Under the pieces are notes generated by a model. It ran no database searches. It was not told the origin of the DNA and was given only the letters and a program-made list of their open reading frames with translations. A stretch of DNA of 64,000 nucleotides from Clostridia bacterium. GTDB lineage: Bacteria > Bacillota > Clostridia > Christensenellales > Borkfalkiaceae. Below, in pieces: positions 43,212-52,370 of this stretch (the first letter of the stretch is position 1; each line of letters starts with the position of its first letter). The stretch is taken from positions 62,001 through 126,000 of the forward strand of contig JAFSRT010000024.1 in the NCBI GenBank assembly GCA_017445995.1. The letters run 5' to 3'. The translations under genes were made by a program, and so were the position numbers.

Positions 43212-44105
43212 CTACACCTTTAACTTAAACCCTAAATCGGTAAGGGCTTTTTTCATAACCAAAACGTGTTCTTCTTCGAGTTCGGTCAGCGGTGCGCGAA
43301 CGATACCGCTACCTAAACCTATAAGTTCGATACCCTTTTTAACGGGGATAGGGTTGACTTCGGTAAAGCAAGCGTCGATAAGCGGTAAAAGTTTTTCCTG
43401 AAGTGCTACCGCTTCGCTGTTTTGCCCTGCAAAATATAACTTCGCAACGTCCGAAACTTCCTTCGGCGCCAAATTAGACGCGACCGAAATTAGCCCCATA
43501 GACCCTATTGAAAGCATAGCAAGGTTTAAGTTGTCGTCCCCGGAATAAAGGGCGGTTTTACCGCGAATAAGCCTTGCTGTTTCGCATATCTGTTCCATAT
43601 TTCCGCACGCTTCTTTAATACCGCCGATATTTTTTATCTCGGCGATTTCCGCCATCGTTTGCGGTAAGATATTAACGCCCGTTCTTGCGGGAACGTTGTA
43701 GCAAAGGATGGGAATATCGACGTTAGACGCGATATCGTTATAATACTTAACGAGACCCTTTTGCGTGCATTTGTTATAGTACGGGGTAACTACCAGCAGT
43801 CCGTCCGCACCGATTTTTTGAGCGAATTGACTTTTTTCAATCGCCTTTTTGGTACAATTACTGCCCGAACCCAAAATAAACTTAACCCTTTTTGCTATCT
43901 TCTCGTAAGAGAACTTCGCAACGGCTTCGTATTCTTCGTCGGTGATAGTAGGGGCTTCGCCCGTAGTCCCGAGAATACACAGCGCGTCAATCCCGTTGTC
44001 AATCTGGTATTCGATTTGTTTTTCAAGTGCATTAAAGTCTATACCGTTTTCGGTAAAGGGCGTGATGCACGCGGTACAAGTACCCTTAAAAATAATTTTA
44101 TTCAT
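43212..44105 (-). CDS. dapA: 4-hydroxy-tetrahydrodipicolinate synthase
   Basis: This 297-residue TIM-barrel aldolase contains LGTTGEAPTITDEEY near residue 43, the catalytic tyrosine in VTPYYNKCTQKGL near 134 and the Schiff-base lysine in IGGIKEACGNM near 164. It condenses pyruvate with aspartate semialdehyde, the entry to lysine and peptidoglycan diaminopimelate. Its ATG overlaps the last base of the asd stop, so asd and dapA are translationally coupled. The semialdehyde passes directly from the preceding gene product. Confidence 0.96.
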   Translation of the reverse strand: MNKIIFKGTCTACITPFTENGIDFNALEKQIEYQIDNGIDALCILGTTGEAPTITDEEYEAVAKFSYEKIAKRVKFILGSGSNCTKKAIEKSQFAQKIGADGLLVVTPYYNKCTQKGLVKYYNDIASNVDIPILCYNVPARTGVNILPQTMAEIAEIKNIGGIKEACGNMEQICETARLIRGKTALYSGDDNLNLAMLSIGSMGLISVASNLAPKEVSDVAKLYFAGQNSEAVALQEKLLPLIDACFTEVNPIPVKKGIELIGLGSGIVRAPLTELEEEHVLVMKKALTDLGFKLKV

Positions 44106-45136
44106 TATTTATCCAACCAACCGTCGTATTGATTTTTAACAGCGTCGAGTTCAATCGCCTTTTCGGCAATCTGAACGGCGTTCGTTGCCGCGCCTTTTCT
44201 TATATTGTCGGCAACTACCCAAAGGTTTACGCCCGATTTAACCGTTTCGTCTTTTCTTATTCTTCCGACGAACACTTCGTCCTTATTTTCAGCCGTAATC
44301 GCCATAGGGTAAACGTTGTTTTTAACGTCGTCTTCAACGATTATACCTTCCGTCTTTTCAAGGATTGCGCGAACTTCTTCGACCGAACATTTTTTCTTGA
44401 ATTCGACGTTTATCGATTCGCTGTGCCCGTAGTAAACGGGAACGCGCACGCAAGTAGCCGTGATTTTCAGGTTTTTATCGCCGAGTATCTTTTTGGTTTC
44501 GAAAATCATCTTGTCTTCTTCCCTTGTATATCCGTTATCTAAAAAGATATCGATATGCGGGAGACAGTTTCCGAAAATCGGGTACGGGAACTTCTGCGGT
44601 TTTTCGCCGCATATTCCGCCTTTAAGGTCGTTAAATCCTTTAACGCCCGCACCTGATACCGCCTGATATGTAGAGTAAACGATACGCTTAATCTTAAACG
44701 CTTCGTTAAGCGGTTTAAGCGGAACTACCGCCTGTATCGTCGAACAGTTAGGGTTCGCGATTATGTTTTTATGATTTTTGATTTCATTTGCGTTGCATTC
44801 GGGAACGACGAGCGGAACGTTCGTTTCCCTTCTCCAAGCGTTAGAGTTATCTATAACCAGCGTCCCGTTCTTTGCAAATATAGGGGCGAACTGTTTACTG
44901 ACTTCTCCGCCTGCCGAAAAGAGTGCGATGTCGATTTTCTTATCTAAAATATTTTCTTCTTTAAGTTCGATAACGGTGTGCGGTTTACCCATAAAGTCGA
45001 TAACCTTTCCCGCCGATTTACTCGACGCGAAAAGATAATAATTTTCAGCGGGAAGTTTTCTTTCCGTTAAAACTTCCAAGAACTTGTTGCCTACCATACC
45101 CGTTGCGCCAACTACTGCAATATTGTATTTTTTCAT
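44105..45136 (-). CDS. asd: Aspartate-semialdehyde dehydrogenase
   Basis: This 343-residue enzyme has NIAVVGATGMVGNKFL at the start, the catalytic cysteine in NPNCSTIQAVVPLKPL near residue 128, and a conserved histidine in YYGHSESINVEFKK near 245. It reduces aspartyl phosphate to aspartate semialdehyde, feeding dapA (lysine) and hom at 17246 (threonine, methionine). No aspartokinase gene is in the window. It is the first gene of the minus-strand operon, with an aaggaga ribosome site and a good promoter at 45181-45209. The leader is too short for a lysine riboswitch. Confidence 0.96.
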   Translation of the reverse strand: MKKYNIAVVGATGMVGNKFLEVLTERKLPAENYYLFASSKSAGKVIDFMGKPHTVIELKEENILDKKIDIALFSAGGEVSKQFAPIFAKNGTLVIDNSNAWRRETNVPLVVPECNANEIKNHKNIIANPNCSTIQAVVPLKPLNEAFKIKRIVYSTYQAVSGAGVKGFNDLKGGICGEKPQKFPYPIFGNCLPHIDIFLDNGYTREEDKMIFETKKILGDKNLKITATCVRVPVYYGHSESINVEFKKKCSVEEVRAILEKTEGIIVEDDVKNNVYPMAITAENKDEVFVGRIRKDETVKSGVNLWVVADNIRKGAATNAVQIAEKAIELDAVKNQYDGWLDK

Positions 45137-45180
45137 AATATAATCTCCTTGTCCCGATTGCTTTCAGTCTTTTTTAATAT

Positions 45181-45209
45181 ATAATATCAAAAATACAAAA
45201 CTATGTAAA
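45181..45209 (-). promoter_or_regulatory. Sigma-A promoter of the asd-dapA-dapB-yggS-sepF operon
   Basis: On the minus strand TTTACA and TATTAT are separated by exactly 17 bases, 44 bases before the asd ATG. Confidence 0.82.
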
Positions 45210-45237
45210 GTTTTTTTGATAAACTGACCTAATTTTA

Positions 45238-45266
45238 TTGATAAATATTATAAAATAGTATATTAT
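45238..45266 (+). promoter_or_regulatory. Sigma-A promoter for the membrane protein at 45318
   Basis: TTGATA and TATTAT are separated by 17 bases, back to back with the asd promoter. The ATG follows 51 bases downstream after aagggaga. Confidence 0.8.
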
Positions 45267-45317
45267 ATAAGGGAAAATAAAAATAGGGCATTATGCACTT
45301 TTTAAGGGAGAGTTATA

Positions 45318-46586
45318 ATGGCGCAGAAAAAAGGCGGGCTAATTGAAAGACTTATAGTCGGTTCTGAAAAGTCGGAAGGGTATGCAAGGGCTTCCTTGCC
45401 TTCTAACCGTTGGGAACTGTTTTGGGATATATTTAAGGGAAGATTTTGGAAACTCGTTATCGTAAATTTTTTAATGCTTATCTTCTTTCTTCCGCTTTTT
45501 GCGTTCTTACTCTTTCGGTCGGGAACAATCGTCGGATATTCTATTCAAAGCCCGTATTCGCAATGTTTCGGGGTGGGGTATCAGTCGGTCAGTTCGTACG
45601 TCGGCTTTCCTGAAAAAATAATCGCGAACGTAAACTTAAATATAGGCTTGTTTTTGCCCGTCGTTTGCCTTATCGCGTCGATAGGCGTTGCGGGTGGGGC
45701 TTACGTTATAAGGAATATGGTGTGGACGGAAGGTATTTTCGTTGCTAACGATTTCTGGCGCGGAATAAAACTCAATATCAAAAATATGCTTTTAATCGCG
45801 TTAGTATATTCGCTTTTACTGTATATCGGCATACTTTCGATATCTTTTTCTAATATGCAGTATCAGGTGGGCGGTGGCAAAAAATGGCTGATATTTATTT
45901 CGCAGGCGATAACGTATATTTCACTCGGCGTGTTTACCGTTATGATGCTTCATATGATAACCATGTCGGAAACTTATATAGTGCCGTTTGTTAAACTCGT
46001 TAAAAACGCATTTTTGTTTACGGTGGGTCTTCTCCCGCAGAACGTTTTCTTTATCGCTATCGGGTTAATACCGCTATTACTTATTCAGTTCAGCGGTTTT
46101 ATCGCGTCGATAGGGTACATGCTTATTTTGTTTATCTGGCTTTCGGTATTTTTACTTATGTGGACGGATTACTGTCAATGGGCGTACGATAAGTTTATCA
46201 ACGATAAGGTAGAAGGCGCGAAGAAGAACAGGGGTATTTACGAAAAGATAAAAGCAAGCGATTCAAAAGCAATCGAACAGTATCGCGAACAACTTGCAAT
46301 CTACGGCAATTCGAGTCTTTCTTCCCGCCCTATAAAACCTATTACAGACGAAGAAATAACTATCGCGGAACTTCCGGAATCGTTTAACAGGGACGATATA
46401 TTAAAACTCAATAAGAGTAAGGAAGAACTTTACGAAGACAACAGAAAATACGTTGAAGAACATAAGAACGATCCGGAGTTTATTAAAGCGGAAGAAGAAA
46501 AACAAAAACTTTCCGAAGAAGAGAAAAAGCGTCAGGAAAGAATAGAAAACGCTAAAAGGGAATTAAGTAAAAGGAATAAAAAATAA
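45318..46586 (+). CDS. Polytopic membrane protein of unknown function with charged tail (YesL/DUF624-like layout)
   Basis: This 422-residue protein has about six membrane helices between residues 50 and 290. A soluble tail of about 130 residues follows, ending in a long Glu/Lys helix (EEEKQKLSEEEKKRQERIEN). The first part, NRWELFWDIFKGRFWKLVIVN, and the later FWRGIKLNIKNMLL resemble the DUF624/YesL pattern of clostridial proteins, but I would not assign the family firmly. No transport motif is seen. It has its own promoter and is followed by a dyad that may end transcription. Confidence 0.6.
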   Translation: MAQKKGGLIERLIVGSEKSEGYARASLPSNRWELFWDIFKGRFWKLVIVNFLMLIFFLPLFAFLLFRSGTIVGYSIQSPYSQCFGVGYQSVSSYVGFPEKIIANVNLNIGLFLPVVCLIASIGVAGGAYVIRNMVWTEGIFVANDFWRGIKLNIKNMLLIALVYSLLLYIGILSISFSNMQYQVGGGKKWLIFISQAITYISLGVFTVMMLHMITMSETYIVPFVKLVKNAFLFTVGLLPQNVFFIAIGLIPLLLIQFSGFIASIGYMLILFIWLSVFLLMWTDYCQWAYDKFINDKVEGAKKNRGIYEKIKASDSKAIEQYREQLAIYGNSSLSSRPIKPITDEEITIAELPESFNRDDILKLNKSKEELYEDNRKYVEEHKNDPEFIKAEEEKQKLSEEEKKRQERIENAKRELSKRNKK

Positions 46587-46594
46587 ACGGATAG

Positions 46595-46625
46595 AACCAT
46601 AACGGGAAACGGTTATGGTTTTATT
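46595..46625 (+). terminator. Possible weak terminator after the 45318 gene
   Basis: A 9-pair stem aaccataac / gttatggtt is followed by ttttatt. The T run is interrupted, so readthrough into the antiporter gene is possible. Confidence 0.65.
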
Positions 46626-46651
46626 GCGGTAATAAGAAATTAAGGACAACG

Positions 46652-47941
46652 ATGGAAATAGTCGACTTTCTTTTTCAGTTTGCAATCATTTTAATAACGA
46701 CGAAACTGCTTGGCATAATACTTCGGAAACTCGGTTTTCCGCAAGTTCTCGGTTTTATAATAGCGGGCGTTTTAATCGGCCCTGCTATATGGGGGCTTAT
46801 CTTTAACCTTAACGGTTATCAGTTATTCCCTATATCTTCGGGCGATACCAACCCGTACCTTAAAGCATTTGCCGAAGTCGGCGTAATTTTCGTTATGTTT
46901 ACCGCGGGTCTTGAAACCGACCTTTCGGAAATTAAAAACACGGGGTTCGTTGCCCTTCTTATCGCCCTTGCGGGCGTTCTTTTACCGCTTGGCGGCGGAA
47001 CGCTTTTAGGCTATCTTTTCCTTCGCGACGCGGGGATATATTCTTGGCTTTTTGTCGGCGTTATTATGACGGCGACAAGCGTCGGTATCACCGTTGAAGT
47101 TTTACGCGAACTCGGAAAATTGCAGACCAAAGTCGGCACGATAATTATGAGTGCCGCGATAATCGACGACGTAATAGGCGTTATGGTACTCTCTATCGTA
47201 TTGACTATTGCAGGTGCAAACGGGTCCGTTTCGGTGGTTAGTTCGTATATCAATAAAAACGGAAACGCCTTTATCTCTATCGCTTGGATATTGGCTTTCT
47301 TCGTGTTTGCTATAGGTACGGGTATCGGTATTTCGAAACTTTTTAAGTATATGGAAAAGAGAAACCCGTATACGAGACGAATACCTATCTGGTCTATCGC
47401 GGTGTGCTTTCTATATTCGTTTATCGCGCAAAAGATATTCGGCGTTGCAGACATTACGGGCGCGTATATAGCGGGTCTCGTTTTATCTACCAACCACGCG
47501 TCGGCAAAATACGTCGACAGAAAAGTATCAATCAGTTCATACACCATTTTCGCGCCTATATTTTTTGCGAATATCGGCATGCAGATAACCTTTAAGGGGT
47601 TCGACCTGTCGGTATTATGGTTTGCGATTGCTTTCGTCGTTATGGCGATAGCAATGAAGATTATAGGTTGCGGTTTAACCGCTAAATGTTTCGGCTATTC
47701 CGATAGGGACAGTTTAAGAATAGGCGTAGGTATGATAGCAAGGGGCGAAGTCGCGCTTATCGTTACGCAAAAGGGGCTGTACGGCGGGCTTATTGACGCA
47801 AAGTATTTAACGCTTACTATTCTTCTCGTTTTGGTAAGTTCCGTTATCGCGCCGATTATACTTAAACTTTTATATAAAAACAGCGACCGATTGCCGTTGG
47901 ACGGGCAGTTAGACGGGGGCAGAATTGAACAAAATACTTAA
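46652..47941 (+). CDS. Kef-type cation:proton antiporter (CPA2 family)
   Basis: This 429-residue protein has about twelve membrane helices and is full length for the CPA2 membrane domain. Recognisable pieces are LGFPQVLGFIIAGVLIGP near residue 27, FTAGLETDLSEIKNTG near 90, SAAIIDDVIGVMVLSIV near 168 (the paired aspartates used for proton coupling) and MIARGEVALIVTQKGL near 368. There is no TrkA-N/RCK domain, so regulation is not through nucleotide binding on this chain. It probably exchanges Na or K for protons. It overlaps the hslO start by 17 bases. Confidence 0.92.
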   Translation: MEIVDFLFQFAIILITTKLLGIILRKLGFPQVLGFIIAGVLIGPAIWGLIFNLNGYQLFPISSGDTNPYLKAFAEVGVIFVMFTAGLETDLSEIKNTGFVALLIALAGVLLPLGGGTLLGYLFLRDAGIYSWLFVGVIMTATSVGITVEVLRELGKLQTKVGTIIMSAAIIDDVIGVMVLSIVLTIAGANGSVSVVSSYINKNGNAFISIAWILAFFVFAIGTGIGISKLFKYMEKRNPYTRRIPIWSIAVCFLYSFIAQKIFGVADITGAYIAGLVLSTNHASAKYVDRKVSISSYTIFAPIFFANIGMQITFKGFDLSVLWFAIAFVVMAIAMKIIGCGLTAKCFGYSDRDSLRIGVGMIARGEVALIVTQKGLYGGLIDAKYLTLTILLVLVSSVIAPIILKLLYKNSDRLPLDGQLDGGRIEQNT

Positions 47942-48779
47942 AGGTCTTATATTTGACAATCAAATATCTCTTTCCGTATTAGATACTACCGAGTTAGTGA
48001 ACGACGCGATTAAAACGCACGGTTTAACACCGCTTACCGCGGCGACGCTTGGCAGAACGCTTACTATGTGCGCCTTTATGTCGTCTAATCTTAAAAACGA
48101 AAAGGATAAGGTCTCGATTTCTATCGTCGGGGACGGGGTAGGCGGAAAGATTTTCGCGAGTGGGAACGGGAATCTCGACATACGTGGCTATATAGACAAT
48201 CCGAAAGCCGACTTGCCGTTAAAGTCTAACGGAAAACTCGACGTAGCGGGTTGCGTAGGCAAAAAGGGAAGACTGACCGTTTCAATGAGTATGGGACTTA
48301 AAGAACCGTACACGGGTAGCGCCGAACTTGTTTCGGGCGAGATTGCGGAAGACTTTACTTCCTATTACGCCTATTCCGAACAACAGCCGACGGCTATTGC
48401 GTTGGGCGTTAAGATAGGCAAAGATTTAACTTGCGTCGGGGCGGGCGGTGTAATTATGCAGACCCTTCCTTTTGCCGAAACGGAAAATATAATTAAAGCG
48501 GAAGAAATCGTTAAAAAACTGTCTTCCGTTTCTTCGCTTATAGAAAAGATAGGCGCGGAAGGCGTATTAAAAGAGTTTTTCGGCGATATAACTTTTTCCG
48601 AATATCACCCGAAATACCGTTGTATTTGCAGTCGGAAATATATCGAAGAAGTGCTGTTGTCCCTTGGAAAAAAGGAACTCTACGATATAATAGACACGCA
48701 GGGCATTATTAAAGTTGACTGTCAGTTTTGCAATAAGGAATACCTTTTTAATAAAGACGACGTAGATAAACTTTTCTAA
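47925..48779 (+). CDS. hslO: Redox-regulated chaperone Hsp33
   Basis: This 284-residue protein is full length for Hsp33, with an N-terminal substrate-binding domain. The C-terminal redox switch shows four zinc cysteines as CIC near residue 231 and CQFC near 262. When oxidised, the zinc is released and the protein becomes an ATP-independent holdase. It begins with TTG at 47925 inside the end of the antiporter gene, with a gggggc site. Co-expression with the antiporter and the TPR proteins that follow suggests a stress-related unit, though that is only positional. Confidence 0.95.
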   Translation: MNKILKGLIFDNQISLSVLDTTELVNDAIKTHGLTPLTAATLGRTLTMCAFMSSNLKNEKDKVSISIVGDGVGGKIFASGNGNLDIRGYIDNPKADLPLKSNGKLDVAGCVGKKGRLTVSMSMGLKEPYTGSAELVSGEIAEDFTSYYAYSEQQPTAIALGVKIGKDLTCVGAGGVIMQTLPFAETENIIKAEEIVKKLSSVSSLIEKIGAEGVLKEFFGDITFSEYHPKYRCICSRKYIEEVLLSLGKKELYDIIDTQGIIKVDCQFCNKEYLFNKDDVDKLF

Positions 48780-48788
48780 AAAGTAAAT

Positions 48789-49664
48789 ATGGATAACGTA
48801 ATAAAGTTCAGAAAAGATAAAGATACATATTATAAAATAGCGAAAAAAAGAAGAGAAGACGGCGACCTTATCGGGGCGCTTTCTTGTTTGTTTTCTTCCC
48901 TTAAAGCCGAGTTTTCGTTAGACGCGGTGAAAGAGATTGCAGATATTTATTCGCAGATGTGTATATATGAATTATCTAATAAATACTGGTATTTATATCT
49001 GTCGAAAGCCCCGAAAAACAGGAAGGCGGAAGCCTTTGAAGGGCTTGGGGTAAACTATTTTTTATCGGACGACGTAAAGACGGGAAATTACTATTTCGAT
49101 TTAAGGGCGAAACACGACGGTTTAGAAGAAAGCGCTTTCGTCAGCGAAAGTATTATTGAAAAGTTACAGGATTTTTATAATTACAATTCGCCGATAAGGT
49201 TGGTGTATCCGCCTGAGTCCGCAGACTTTAACGAAGAACTTTTTAAGGGAAAGTTCGCTCTTTCTCGCCTTGAAGGGAAAACCGCGATAGAGTTCTTTTC
49301 GGCTATTCCGAAAGGCAGTAAACAGTATGGCGAAAGCAGGGACGGTATCGCGACTGCGTATTACCTTTGCGGTGATTTCGATAGCGGTATAAAAGTATTG
49401 AAAGAGACCATAGCCGAAGAAGGCGAAAACACGGGAAACTTATGTAAACTTTCGCAGTTTTATAAAGCGAAGTCGGAAGAAGGCGACAATAAAAATTATT
49501 ACGCTGAAAAATCGAAATACTATTACGAAAAAGCCAGGGATTTGGGCGACAAGGATATGGCGGACGTTTATAAACTTGCCTTTTCGTCCTTCGAACACGG
49601 CGACGATAAGACGGCGCTTTACTGCATGGAAAAGATAATAGTAGAGAGAGAGAATACGATATAA
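48789..49664 (+). CDS. TPR-like helical repeat protein, first part of a possibly split gene
   Basis: This 291-residue protein of helical-repeat composition has TPR-like units such as GDLIGALSCLFSSLKAE near the start and DDKTALYCMEKIIVE at the end. It stops at a TAA 2 bases before the next ATG. The last codons run through an AG dinucleotide repeat. Removal of one AG unit would join it in frame with the next gene and give the natural TPR continuation EYDINMYFYYAVSLLNNGQW. It may therefore be the N-terminal half of one protein of about 568 residues. Function unknown; no enzyme motif. Confidence 0.65.
   Translation: MDNVIKFRKDKDTYYKIAKKRREDGDLIGALSCLFSSLKAEFSLDAVKEIADIYSQMCIYELSNKYWYLYLSKAPKNRKAEAFEGLGVNYFLSDDVKTGNYYFDLRAKHDGLEESAFVSESIIEKLQDFYNYNSPIRLVYPPESADFNEELFKGKFALSRLEGKTAIEFFSAIPKGSKQYGESRDGIATAYYLCGDFDSGIKVLKETIAEEGENTGNLCKLSQFYKAKSEEGDNKNYYAEKSKYYYEKARDLGDKDMADVYKLAFSSFEHGDDKTALYCMEKIIVERENTI
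49643..49653 (+). repeat. AG dinucleotide repeat at the junction of two TPR-like genes
   Basis: Five and a half AG units lie 11 bases before the stop codon of the first gene. A change of one unit shifts the frame into the second gene. Confidence 0.8.
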
Positions 49665-49666
49665 AT

Positions 49667-50497
49667 ATGTATTTTTATTACGCGGTAAGCCTTCTTAACA
49701 ACGGGCAATGGGAAAAGGCATATGATAAACTTAACTACGTAAGGCGCATTTATCCGTATTCCGACGTTATAAACTATTACGCCGACGCGGTGGGCGAACT
49801 TTTGCGTACGGGGTGCGATAAAAATAAACTTATTCCCGTGAAATACCGCTTTTCTATTCCGCAAAAGGAAATAGATAAACGGGTTAAAGAAATAACCGGG
49901 CGCGAAATTAAAAACGGCGAAAACAAAATAGGTAAAGATAAAAAACTGCTTTCCTATTTAGAGTGGGGGCTTAACTCTCACGAAAAAGAGATAGAAGATT
50001 TATGCGCTTTCTTTTTAATGTACAGCGATTACGAAGGCGCGGTATCTTTATTGAAAGATAAACTTTTAGACCCGTTTTGCGATAACGACCTTAAACGGTC
50101 GATAATATATTATCTTATAATGTGCGGTGAACAGGAAAAGATACCGTGCGTTGTAAATAAGATTTTTATTACGATGAAACCGCAGGATTTGGAGTGCGGG
50201 CACGCGGGTATCGATAATCCTTATTTTTCAGGCTACGCAATCGCGCTACCTACCGTTGCTTTTTTAGGGTATTCGTCGCTTGAAAAAATCGGGCATACGG
50301 CGGACGCGGTATATAAAAAGTTCGTATCTTTTAAAACTAAAATCCGCACGACAAGAGAAGAGATTTGCGCGCTTATTATTTACTTATGTAATTTTAAGGG
50401 GTTAAGCGAAGAAAAGACGGTTTGCGCCCTTCTCGACGTTAAGGAAAAAACGCTTAAAAAACTGATTGAAAGATATAAAGGAGAAAACAATGATTAA
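49667..50497 (+). CDS. TPR-like helical repeat protein, second part of a possibly split gene
   Basis: This 276-residue protein starts MYFYYAVSLLNNGQWEKAYDKL, which is a TPR helix pair rather than a natural beginning, and no ribosome site precedes the ATG. The rest is alpha-helical, with a second half including CGEQEKIPCVVNKIF and a C-terminal winged-helix-like end (EKTVCALLDVKEKTLKKLIERY). It is probably the C-terminal half of the protein that starts at 48789, or is translated by reinitiation after the stop 2 bases upstream. It overlaps the next gene by 8 bases. Confidence 0.65.
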   Translation: MYFYYAVSLLNNGQWEKAYDKLNYVRRIYPYSDVINYYADAVGELLRTGCDKNKLIPVKYRFSIPQKEIDKRVKEITGREIKNGENKIGKDKKLLSYLEWGLNSHEKEIEDLCAFFLMYSDYEGAVSLLKDKLLDPFCDNDLKRSIIYYLIMCGEQEKIPCVVNKIFITMKPQDLECGHAGIDNPYFSGYAIALPTVAFLGYSSLEKIGHTADAVYKKFVSFKTKIRTTREEICALIIYLCNFKGLSEEKTVCALLDVKEKTLKKLIERYKGENND

Positions 50498-51317
50498 AAT
50501 ACTCGACGTCGATAAACTGTTCGACGAATATATTTCCGGCTACGTTTACGCTAATATCGGCAAAATAAAACCCGAAGAGATTGAAGATAAAATGCCGATT
50601 TTATACAACGAGTTCGGTGATAAACCGCAAAAAGAATTAGACGGGTTGACCCCGAACACTTATTATCGTTCTTTTTCTGCAAAAGAACTTTTATCGTGTC
50701 TTAAAACTCATATAGAAAAAAACGTGCCGGTTTCCGACTTTTTATGCGAAGCGTTAAGTGACGGGGACAGCGAAAAGGAAATATTAAACGAATTAAACGG
50801 CGAAAACGACGAACAGTATACTTTATACCTTATGAATATTTTAAACGACAAAAACTCGTCGATAGCGATAAAAAGGTATTTAGAGTTTATCCTTTGGGAT
50901 TACCCTGAATCTATAAGGGAACTTGCGACGGAACTTCTTTATAACTACGCTGACCTTATTAAAGAAGATATTTTAAGTAATTTTAACGATACGGATAAGG
51001 AAAAGAAAGACTGTTTAATCGATATTTTATCGCATTGTTCCGATGACGACAGAGTGTTTGAAATATTGCTTAACGCCTTTATCGAAAATCAGGATAATAT
51101 TCCGCTATACGCGGGTTATCTCGGTAAATACGGCGACGGCAGGGCTTTACCTTTCTTAAAAACCGCGATAGAGAACGAAAAAATCAATTATGCCGAGTTT
51201 ACCGAACTGCGTTTCGCTATCGAGGCGCTTGGCGGTGAGTGCGACGTTAAACGTGATTTTTCACAAGATAAAATATATAAGAAAATTAAAGGATTAAATA
51301 ACAAAACGAGTAATTAA
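50490..51317 (+). CDS. HEAT-like helical repeat protein of unknown function
   Basis: This 275-residue acidic, all-helical protein has repeats of the HEAT type in the second half (SIAIKRYLEFILWDYPESI; DKEKKDCLIDILSHCSDD; YLGKYGDGRALPFLKTAIEN). The start at 50490 is chosen because a good aaaggag site lies 7 bases upstream and the ATGATTAA overlap couples it to the preceding TPR gene. A longer form from 50466 adds only eight residues. Together with the TPR gene(s) it may form a scaffold or protein-binding complex; no motif indicates an enzyme. Confidence 0.6.
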   Translation: MIKILDVDKLFDEYISGYVYANIGKIKPEEIEDKMPILYNEFGDKPQKELDGLTPNTYYRSFSAKELLSCLKTHIEKNVPVSDFLCEALSDGDSEKEILNELNGENDEQYTLYLMNILNDKNSSIAIKRYLEFILWDYPESIRELATELLYNYADLIKEDILSNFNDTDKEKKDCLIDILSHCSDDDRVFEILLNAFIENQDNIPLYAGYLGKYGDGRALPFLKTAIENEKINYAEFTELRFAIEALGGECDVKRDFSQDKIYKKIKGLNNKTSN

Positions 51318-51344
51318 ATTTTATATTTTCCCGTAAAATATAAA

Positions 51345-52370
51345 ATGAAAAGCGTTTTAAATGTAAGTAAAATAGTATTTTTGGGGCTTGGCGCGGTTAT
51401 CGGCGCGGGCTTTATCTCGGGCGCGGAACCGATAAGTTTTTTCGGACTTAACGGTTTCGTCCTTTTTTTAATTTTTTCTTTATTTTTGTTTTGTATTTCT
51501 TTCTGTCTCGTTTTATCGGTGGCAAACGATTGCGGTGGATACGAAGGGGTTAAAAAGCAAGTTTTTTTCAACAATAAACTTATGTCTTTTTTTTCCGTTC
51601 TTTCGCTTTTTATAACCTTTTCCGCTATGCTGTCCGCCGTCGACGAAATACTTTTTATTACCCTTTTTAACAGAAAAATTAAAATATTTTCGCTTATTTT
51701 ACTTGCCGTTCTTCCTTTTATCACAAAAAGCGGAATACGGTTTATCGAAAAACTAAATCTCTTTATTTCGCCTATTATTCTTTTAATAGCAGTCTATATC
51801 TTCGCGACGAAAAAAGGTTTCGACTTTTCTTATCGGCGCGACGGGATTTTTACTCTTTTTAAGTCGTTTCTGTTCGTTTTTTCAAACGTGTTTTTAACTT
51901 TCCCCGTCCTATCCGATTCGGCGTATAAAAAAAGCCGTTCGGAAATATTTTTTGCTTCTATCATTTTATCGGTTTTACTTTTTTTAATCGCCCTTTTTAT
52001 TCTCGCGTCCATAAAGTATGCTAAAATAAATGAAAAAACCGTTTTTCCCTTTTTATTAAGTATCGGAAAAAATTATCGCGCGCCATTTTTAGCACTACTT
52101 TCAATAAGCGTTTTCACTTCGCTTTTTCTAACGTTTTATTCGCTTTATAATTTTGCTTTTGATATAGGAAAAAGCGTCGGCGTATTTTCGCTTTTAACCC
52201 TTTCATATTGCTTTTCACGGCTTGGGGTGCTGTCTATTATCGATTACGCCTACCCGATAATAGGCGTTTTCGGGTTTATTGCGGTTATACTTTGCGCCAG
52301 ATATAAAATAGGTATAAAGTATAAAAAAATCAGGAAAGTTAATAATACGGTAAAAGGGGTGCAATTATGA
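51345..52370 (+). CDS. YkvI-family membrane carrier
   Basis: This 341-residue protein has about ten membrane helices. Its first helix, VFLGLGAVIGAGFISGAEPISFF, has the broken glycine-rich helix seen in APC/LeuT-fold carriers and in the YkvI family of Bacillota. The cargo is unknown. It lacks a ribosome site: the start codon is the end of an 11-pair AT hairpin (51319-51345). It stops with TGA overlapping the ATG of a 40-residue gene. Confidence 0.72.
   Translation: MKSVLNVSKIVFLGLGAVIGAGFISGAEPISFFGLNGFVLFLIFSLFLFCISFCLVLSVANDCGGYEGVKKQVFFNNKLMSFFSVLSLFITFSAMLSAVDEILFITLFNRKIKIFSLILLAVLPFITKSGIRFIEKLNLFISPIILLIAVYIFATKKGFDFSYRRDGIFTLFKSFLFVFSNVFLTFPVLSDSAYKKSRSEIFFASIILSVLLFLIALFILASIKYAKINEKTVFPFLLSIGKNYRAPFLALLSISVFTSLFLTFYSLYNFAFDIGKSVGVFSLLTLSYCFSRLGVLSIIDYAYPIIGVFGFIAVILCARYKIGIKYKKIRKVNNTVKGVQL

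Noticed and set aside
45137..45180. Lysine riboswitch before asd-dapA
   Set aside because: About 44 bases separate promoter and ATG, far too short for the lysine riboswitch fold.
48789..49664. Possibility that the first TPR gene is only a shadow frame
   Set aside because: Its codon use and repeated helical pattern match the flanking genes over its full length, so it is a real coding frame. Only its end is doubtful.
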